28,030 bases of DNA from an uncultured Mycoplasmatales bacterium. Lineage in GTDB: Bacteria; Bacillota_I; Bacilli_A; Mycoplasmatales; Mycoplasmoidaceae. This document shows positions 20,592 through 28,030 of the stretch, piece by piece (the first letter of the stretch is position 1; each line of letters starts with the position of its first letter). Made by a program: the position numbers and the translations under genes. The stretch is taken from positions 24,496 through 52,525 of the forward strand of contig CAJTRF010000005.1 of assembly GCA_910578525.1 (NCBI GenBank), written 5' to 3'. Below the pieces are notes generated by a model. It was not told where the DNA came from. It saw nothing but the letters and a program-made list of their open reading frames with translations, and searched no databases.

Positions 20592-21692
20592 ATGAACATT
20601 AAAAAGTATAGATGATTTAATCAATATGAGAGAGAAAAATTATCAAATATTGTAAAAAACACCCCTGTAATTGAACCGATTTTTGGTTCAACAGATCAAG
20701 GTTGACAAGTAATTTCTTATAAATTCTTGATAAATATCGATGAACTAGCGCTTAAATTAGCTAGAGAACGAAAACTATTTAAAACGAATTAATTAGAGGT
20801 GCCATACAAAATGTTGCACAATCCATTGATAAACAAACAAATTTGATGAGTTACTCAGTTGGTAAGAGTAAAAAATATCGGAAACTAATTAATAGAAATA
20901 AGCAAAGAGAATTAATTAAGATTAACAAATATAAAAATCTAAGAGAATTCATTTTATCTAATAATAAACAAAGTTTAAAATCAATTGCTGGTAGATCTAA
21001 ACTAAAAATCTATCTACTTCAATTTCTCATCAAACTCTTTATAACTATGTTGATAATCAAAAAGTTTTTGAAATAGATAGAAGCTGATTAACAAGGATAA
21101 ATAAGCATAAATACCACTTAAAATCTAGAGGTAAAAAGCTTAATGGTATTTCTATACTTGAATGGCCAACTTGAATTAATTCAGAGAAGAATTTGGTCAT
21201 TGAGAAATAGATATTGTGGAAGGTAAAAGAGGAACGTCTAACCACTTATTAACTTTATGTGAAAGAAAAACTAGAATTGCAATTGCTTACAAAATCCCTA
21301 ATAAAAAAGTAAAAATAATAGTTAAAGCAATTAGATATTTACAAGAAAAATATCTTTTAGAATTTGGACACAACGTTAAATCTATCACAACTGATAATGG
21401 ATCAGAATTTTGAAAATGACAAGAGTTTAGAAAATCTATCTATAATGCTTGTAAATCAATATCAGTTTATTTTTGTCATCCATATTGTTCTTGTGAAAAA
21501 GGTAGTATTGAAAACATTAACAAACTTATAAGAAGAAAATTTCCAAAATAGACAGACTTTACTAACGTATCTCAACAACAAATAAATCAGGTTATAGATT
21601 GAATAAACAATCTATGAAGACCTAAATTAAACTATAAATCATCAATTGAACTATATAATAGTCTTTATCAAACTAAGTACTGGGAAGTTTAG
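20592..21692 (+). pseudogene. IS30-family transposase, frameshifted and interrupted
   Basis: The reading starts at ATG 20592 (MNIKKYRWFNQYEREKL..) and reaches TAG 21690-21692 only by changing frame near 20785, 21005 and 21182, plus one in-frame TAG at 21549 where relatives have FPKGTDF. Several UGA tryptophans are also needed. The catalytic triad is still visible: Asp in HWEIDIVEG (21210), Asp in ITTDNGSEF (21393) and Glu in CSCEKGSIEN (21495), with spacings of 61 and 34 residues as in IS30 DDE enzymes. The helix-turn-helix region (ISHQTLYNYV) is in the middle frame. With four lesions it cannot make an active enzyme. Confidence 0.88.
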
Positions 21693-21701
21693 TTTTGACT
21701 T
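21678..21701 (-). repeat. IS30 right terminal inverted repeat
   Basis: The reverse complement of this stretch matches 20503-20526 at 22 of 24 positions. It ends 11 nt before the stop codon of the giant lipoprotein gene at 21713. Confidence 0.85.
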
Positions 21702-21712
21702 AGTAAATGAAA

Positions 21713-24700
21713 CTACATTTTTTCAACGATGTTCGATATTTTATTTTTTAATGTTGTTTGTAAAGCAGAACCAATTATTGAGCCCAATATACCTACGCTT
21801 AAAATAACTGTCGAAAATGTAACTAATTTAGTGCGTACTTTCTTTAAATTAAAAAATTCTTCTTGTTCATATGGAACATAACTGTTGTATTTTGATGTAG
21901 GGTATGTTTTTGGAGATTTTTTAAATACATCATTGTGGTTATCTCCTATGGAATTAATTGAATCACTAAATGCATCAATATCATCGTTTTTTTTATAAGC
22001 ATTTAAAGCATTTGCTACCTCTAAACAAATTTGATCTTCTTCTTCAGTCATTTTGTAACTTGTATAACTACCAAGAAATTTAGATTTAGCAAAATATTTT
22101 TTATCTAAAGTTGTTGAATAAGAAGGAGAAACAACAGAAACTTTTTGAGCATATAATTTTTGACCAGCAAGTTTAATATCTTTGAAGTTTGGATGCGATC
22201 AAATATTATCACTTAAAAAATTTGGTGATGAGGTATTGAAATCAATATGTGCAGCATCAAATTTTTTTTCTAATATTTTATACCTAAGAGATTCAGGTCT
22301 TGTTGAAAATACTCTAAGTTTGGTTCTAGATCAATTATCATAAAAGGAAAAATCTGCAGCTTGCAAACAGATTGTAATAAAAGCTTTTGTTTTTTTAGGA
22401 TCAGAAAATATTTTAAGTAAATTGCTATTTCTAATATATATAACTTCTTCAATCCATGTTTTTTTAAATGGAGCAAATTCTCTTAGAACTTTTTCAAAAT
22501 TTTCAGGTTGTATATTAAACTGAGCACAAGCAGCCTTAACAACTTTATCTATTCGTTCAGGAAAATAAGCAGCTTGTTCTTTGTGGAAAGCATTCATAAT
22601 GTTACTAAATTCTGAATAAGAGATATCATATGGCTTCTCAAGTGTATAAAGTTTATCAATAAAATTATACGGACTATCAACCATATAGTCAAAATTACAA
22701 TGATAATGCTGTAAGTTAACACCCATCTCTGTGTAAAATTCTTGTTTATTTACTTTAAGAGTTGAGTATTTCGATGAAATTTCATATATTCGATCAAATT
22801 GTTTTTTAAGAAAATCATCAGGAGTTAAAAATGTATCAGTTTTAGGATTTATTTTTGTGCAACCTACACCTAAAAGATTTTGAATCATAAAATCGTAATC
22901 AAGATTAATTTTTTGATTATGATACATCGAATTACCAGAATACACTTTATTAATATTCGGCATACCAGTTTGAAAAGATTTGCACAAATTTGTTTCTAGA
23001 CATTCTCACCTGTCCGGTAAACTTTTAAAAGTACCAATGGTTTCAACAATTGATGATAATTGATTAGTGAAAGAAGTTACAACTTCCCCGAATATAGAAA
23101 AAGCCGATGAAAATACTTCTTTTATTTTTTGATCAGTTTTTTTAACTAATTCTTTAAAACTAATATTTTGCTGAGAATAGTTGCTTAGTAAATCCTTTGG
23201 TTCTTTTATGTTGCAAACAGAATCATATGATGGATCTTGAACTATAAAATCTTTTATAGAATTAAATATATCTTTAGTGTATTGATGCAAGTTTTTTTCT
23301 ACAACAAGCTTTTGAATTGCTTTATAATCATCAGAAGAACGAACTGCATCAAATTGATTTAATTGGTCTTGTATAGAATTTTTCATTGGTAATAACATAG
23401 AAAAATCAGCATATCCTGATAATCCATCAAAAACCAAAAACATAGATAGATCTACGGCAAAAAAACCATACGATTGCGCAACAACATCAGCAATTAAACT
23501 TGCAACACTTGAAGTAGCTATAGTTGCATAGGTGATTGCACCATACTTAATTGTTGATTTTACATCTGTAAGTGTTTTTTGACATTCTTGTTTGTTTTCC
23601 TCATTACTAAAATAATCATATTGATCACAAATGTCTGATAAACATTGATAATAAGACATAACAGAACGTTCATCAATATAAATTTCTTGTTCTTCTTCTA
23701 ATGGGTCCTTTGGTAAACCAAAAGTATTTGAAGACTTTAAATTGGTTGCTGTATCAGTAAGAATTATGTATGGTGTATCATACTGTATATTTTTTGAATC
23801 TACATATAAACATGGCGTAACTGTAACAAAACCACCAAAATCATCTGTTTGATTGTCATTAAAACTAACATATGCACCAACATTAAATTCACTATTAGAT
23901 TGTAGTTTATAAATGCTTAATTTTTCTTGAGTACCAACTTGATTAGAAATGTCAAAATTTATAATTTGGTTTATGATATCTTGTGTAACAAAAACGTTTG
24001 TTTGTTGAGAAGAATCACCATTTAAAACCGAATTCTTAAAAGCAGAATAAGAAGCAGGATTAGATTTTAAATCAAAAGTAACATAATTGATTATTTGGTT
24101 TGCTGCAACCTTAATTCCTTCAATGTTATCTTCAATCTTAATGTCTTTTAGTTGTTGACTAGCTAATTCTTCATTTAAGTTTGAATCTAAAACATGAATT
24201 GTAATTGTTAAAGATGCATCAAAAGGATCAGTTCATTCTAAAGAATCAATAGATAAACTCAATAAGAAATTTTTATTTTGTTCTTTGTTTAGTAATGTTT
24301 CAGAATTTACTGGTAACTTTTTGTATGTCGCTAATAACGGAAATAAAGAATTCTCAATTTGTTTTTTTTCAGAATTAGAAGCCAATTCTCAATTGTGTAA
24401 AGAAACCACAATATCTGAATTATCTTTTGGTTGAGATAATAGAATTGGATTAATGCTAAATTCACCTGATAATAAAAAGTCATGCAATGTATTTTTTGCT
24501 CTTAATTTTGAAGCTTCTTTTGCTATCAAACTATCAATATAAGTATTAAGCTCACTACGAATATACCCAAATGTGTCGTTTTTACCATAATTTTTTCTTT
24601 GAGCTTTATACATTAAATCGTTGTATTTAGAATTTAATTGGTTTTTAAACTCAGCTCTTTCAAGTGCAGACAAATCAGAAAATTGAGAATCAATAGCACT

Positions 24701-25132
24701 ATTAAAAGTACTTAAAATATTTTTAGATGTATCGTTAATAAATTTTCAATTTAGAGTAGATAAAGAATCATTAGAAGCACGTTCATCTAATAAATTATAA
24801 ATATCTGTTGAAGTTCTTCCTTTTTGAGATTTTCATTTAATTAAATCTAAATCAAGGTTAGATTGATACTCTTGTGCTTGTTCAAGAACATAAACATCTT
24901 CATTGGAGTAAATTGCTTGTAATGAAGAATCAAATTCATAGTTGTTTTTTGCTTTTATTTCTACTTCATTAATCATTTGATTTTCTAAACAATCAACATC
25001 TTCTCATGAATAATCATAATTAAAAATATCATTATTTTTATTTGATGAACATGATGTGATTGTCGATAAAGATGTAGGAATAAGAATTCCCAAAGAAATT
25101 CCTGAAATTATTTTTAATGTTTTTCTTGTCAT
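21713..25132 (-). CDS. Giant lipoprotein A, 1139 aa, with central hydrophobic hairpin
   Basis: Continuous under code 4 from ATG 25130-25132 to TAG 21713-21715. The signal peptide ends in lipobox TITSC (Cys28). Residues 30-480 are hydrophilic. Two adjacent hydrophobic stretches follow at about 532-551 (ITYATIATSSVASLIADVVA) and 555-572 (FFAVDLSMFLVFDGLSG). Cysteine-containing helical-looking segments follow, then a conserved phrase SVVSPSYST and a single transmembrane helix at about 1103-1124 close to the C-terminus (..ISNIVEKM). I recognise no family and no protease or nuclease motif. The central hairpin resembles membrane-inserting regions in general terms, so a surface or membrane-active role is only a guess. 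A paralogue lies directly upstream. Confidence 0.88.
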
Positions 25133-25158
25133 GATTTCTTAAATTTCATGTTTTGCTA

Positions 25159-25164
25159 ATTATA
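25159..25164 (-). promoter_or_regulatory. Probable -10 box for giant lipoprotein A
   Basis: TATAAT on the minus strand 27 nt before the ATG would give a leader of about 20 nt. No -35 or strong Shine-Dalgarno is visible. The 25133-25302 gap between the two giant lipoprotein genes holds no other gene and is very AT-rich; I see no clear terminator for the upstream paralogue in it. An out-of-frame ATG lies at 25147-25149. Confidence 0.45.
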
Positions 25165-25302
25165 TTAATAATTCTTAAAACTTATTAAAAGAATAAAACT
25201 GTGAATGCATTTTTGTTGTTTTTATACTACAAGAAGCAAATTTAACTAAGAATTGTTTTTAATATTACATAGAAACAACATAATTTTTGCGTCATCCTAA
25301 AA

Positions 25303-28030
25303 TTACATTTTTTCAACAATGTTTGATATTTTGTTCTTTAATATTGCTTGCAATCAAGTACCGATAATTGTACTTAGTATGCCTACACCCAAAACAGCAA
25401 CAGAAAAAGCAATCAATTTAATGCGCACTTTTTTAAATTGCAAAAATTCTTCTTGCTCATATGTAACATAACTGTTGTATTTAGATTCCGAACATGTAGC
25501 GGGTTGAGTATTAAATACACTAGCATGTTTGTCACGAATATTTTGTAAATTTTTGTATAGCGCAACAATATCACCGTCTTCGTTATATGTGTATATGGCT
25601 TGAACTGTCTGCAAACAAATTTGATCCTCTTCCTCAGTCATTTTATAAACCCTATTGTTAAAAAACAAATTTGATTTAGTAAAATATTTTCTATCAATAT
25701 CAGTGGAATAAGATGGGGAAACAATAGAGACCCTTTTTGAATACAAGTGTATACCGTCTAGTTTAGACCTATTAAAAAAAACAGAATCAGCCGCAATATT
25801 GGTATCAGGAAAATTTATTTCTGAAAAATCCCTGTACGGGCGAACAGCACTAAACTTTTTTTCTAAAACTTTATATCTAAGAGATTGTTTTCTTGTCGAT
25901 ATTCACTGAAGGTTACATCGTGATCAAGAATCATAAAAATTATAATCTTCAGCTTGAAGACAAACTGTAATAAAAACTCTTTTCTGTTTTGGATCTGCAA
26001 GTATATTTTTTAAATTTTTGTTCCTAATTGATATTGCTTCTTGAGCTCAATTTTTTGTATATGGCGTAAGTTCTGCTTGTACTTTGCTAACATCGTCATG
26101 TTCTACGCCAAATCTGACAGAAAGAACATTAATAAGTCTATTCATTCTTTTAGGAAAATCGGCTGCAGACTCTGTGTGAAAATCATCCATAATGTTTAAT
26201 AATTCGCTATTAGAAATATTGTATGGATCATCATGTAAATAGATTTTTTCAAGGAAATTGTTTTCCAATTCACCACTATATTCAAAATTGCATCCATTAT
26301 TTCCAAGAACTCCCGCAAAAACTAAATAAAAATCATCTTTACTTATTTTTGAAGAAGTGTACTTTGATATTACTCTATGCATATTGTCTGCTTTTTCTTT
26401 TAAGAAACTATCTAAAATTATATCAGTATCTGTTAATGGATCCTTTTTTTTCCATCCCACGCCTAATAAATTTTGTATCAATTCTTTGTAATCACAATTA
26501 AGTGATTGGCAATGATATGTTGCATTTTTACAACGTTCATTGCAAAAGTTTGGTAATGCTGTTTGAAAAGATTTACACAACTTAATTTCAAGAAACTCCC
26601 ACCTATCTGGTAAACTTTTAAAACTACCAATGGTTTGAACAATAGTCTTTATTTGATCGCAAAAAGCAGTTGCGACTTGGCCAAATATAGCATAGGTTGA
26701 AGAAAATATTTCTTTTATTTTTTTATCGAGTTTTTCAAGTATGACTTTAAAACTTATATTTTGTGAAGAATAATCTTTTAATAAATCTTCTGGTTGTTTT
26801 ATGTCATAAACAGAATCACATGAAGTGTCTTTAACAATAAAATCACTTATAGAATTAAATACATCTTTAGTATATTGGTGTAAATTTTTTTCTGTAACGA
26901 GTTCTTGAATTGTTTTGTACTCATCGGAAGAACGAACTGCATTAAATCTATCTAATTCCTCTTGCGCAGAATTTTTCATAGGTAACAATATAGAGAAATC
27001 TGCATACCCAGCAAGACCATCAAAAACCAAAAGAGCGGCTATATCAAAAGCAAGTCAACCTCACGACTGCGCAACCACATCTGCAATTATGCTGACAACG
27101 CTTGCAACACCTATGACAGCATAAGCAATAACACCATATTCAATTGTTGAATTTACGTCATTAAGTGTTTTTTGACATTCTTGTTTGTTTTGGTCGTTAC
27201 TAAAATAATCATATTGGTCGCAAACGTATGATAAAGATTGATAAAAAGACATAGATGAAAGTTCATCAATATAAATACCTTGTTCTTCTTCTGACGGATC
27301 CCTTGGCAAACCAAAAGCAATTGAGGAATTTGATTTTGTTACTGTATCAGTAAGAATTGTATATGGGGTATCAGAATCTTCGTTCTTTGAATCTGTGTAT
27401 AAGCAAGGTGTAACAGTAACAAATCCACCAAAGTCATCTGTTGAATTGTCATTAAAATTAACATATGCACCAAAATTAAATTCATTATTTGATTGTAGTT
27501 TATAGATACTTAATTTTTGTTCAGCACTAATTGCATCAGTAATATCAAAATCAATAATTTGACTCAAAGTACTTTGTGTAACAAAAATATTTGTTTGTTG
27601 GGAAGGGGCATTATTTACTGCAGAATTTTTAAAAGCAGAGTAAGAAGCGGGATTAGATTTTAAATCCAAAGTAACATAATCAATTATTTGGTTTGCAGCT
27701 ACTTTAATTCCTTCAATGTTGTCCTCAATTTCTATGTCCTTTAATTGTTGACTAGCTAATTCTTCATTAGAGTTTGAATCCAAAATGTGAATTGTAATTG
27801 TTAAAGAGGCATCAAAAGGATCTGTTCATTCCAAAGAATTAATAGATAAGTTTAACAAGAAGTTTTGATTCTGTTCTTCATTGAATAATGTTTCAGAATT
27901 TACTGGCAAGTTTTTGTATTTTGCTAGTAAAGGAAATAAAGAATTTTCTATTTGTTTTTTTTCAGAATCAGAAGCCAATTCTCAATTATGTAAAGAAACC
28001 ACAATATCTGAATTATTTTTTGGTTGAGAT
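25303..28030 (-). CDS. Giant lipoprotein B, tandem paralogue of A (5' end outside window)
   Basis: Runs in one frame under code 4 from the window edge to TAA 25303-25305, covering roughly the last 910 residues; by alignment with copy A about 230 residues, including the signal peptide, lie outside. It shares the whole plan of copy A: the SNEELASQQLKDI region, the QYDYFSN/KQECQKTL segment, the central hydrophobic hairpin (VIAYAVIGVASVVSIIADVV, then FDIAALLVFDGLAGYADF), KNLHQYTKD.FNSI, FKSLPDRWE, the SIVSPSYST phrase and the C-terminal helix ending ISNIVEKM. The part before the hairpin is almost the same as in copy A, the part between SLPDRWE and the C-terminal helix is much more diverged. Its stop is 170 nt before the copy A start. 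Function unknown. Confidence 0.85.

Larger units (their letters stand above)
20503..21701 (+). mobile_element. Decayed IS30-family insertion sequence (about 1.2 kb)
   Basis: About 1199 bp bounded by 24-bp imperfect terminal inverted repeats (22 of 24 match) and containing a broken IS30-type transposase read on the plus strand. Size and transposase match IS30 elements known from mycoplasmas. I see no convincing target-site duplication next to the ends, and the left end abuts a truncated lipoprotein gene whose missing part is not found beyond the right end. That suggests a deletion or recombination between element copies rather than a clean insertion. Confidence 0.85.

Overview
The window comes from a low-GC mollicute (mycoplasma). 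In every long gene UGA must be read as tryptophan (genetic code 4): under the standard code gyrB, galE, all the lipoproteins and the transposase break into pieces, while under code 4 they join into full-length frames. Many long lipoproteins plus BspA-type leucine-rich-repeat (LRR) proteins would fit the Malacoplasma / M. penetrans-iowae-girerdii side of the group, but that placement is inference, not something the sequence proves.

Layout. (1) Bases 1-1127 (+): the 3' part of a BspA-like LRR surface protein. (2) 1128-1419: a structured intergenic region with a possible small RNA, a terminator, and a perfect 32-bp AT palindrome carrying a -10 box. (3) 1420-7371 (+): a compact housekeeping operon, yaaA (S4 domain) - gyrB - small CxxC/membrane protein - gyrA - galE, a relic of the yaaA/gyrB/gyrA cluster near many firmicute-type origins. 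(4) 7368-20350 (-): a 13-kb operon-like run of five surface-protein genes with gaps or overlaps of at most 32 nt: 984-aa lipoprotein, 893-aa LRR lipoprotein, 1038-aa LRR membrane-anchored protein, 1030-aa lipoprotein, 374-aa lipoprotein. Its last stop codon overlaps the galE stop. (5) 20371-21701: the C-terminal stub of a further lipoprotein of the same family, then a decayed IS30-family element with 24-bp inverted repeats, three frameshifts and a nonsense codon. (6) 21713-28030 (-): two tandem paralogous giant lipoproteins, the second running off the window, with nearly identical 5' parts and a strongly diverged middle.

How the genes fit together. Apart from DNA gyrase, its neighbours and galE (UDP-galactose supply), almost everything encodes exported surface protein. 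The surface genes are on the minus strand, are paralogous, carry internal repeats and flank an insertion element, as expected of a locus evolving by duplication, recombination and loss. The least explained items are the mixed LRR/lipoprotein operon with its repeated LRR-block-plus-cap architecture, the tandem giant lipoproteins with a central hydrophobic hairpin, the LITAF-like small protein between gyrB and gyrA, and the possible small RNA ahead of yaaA.
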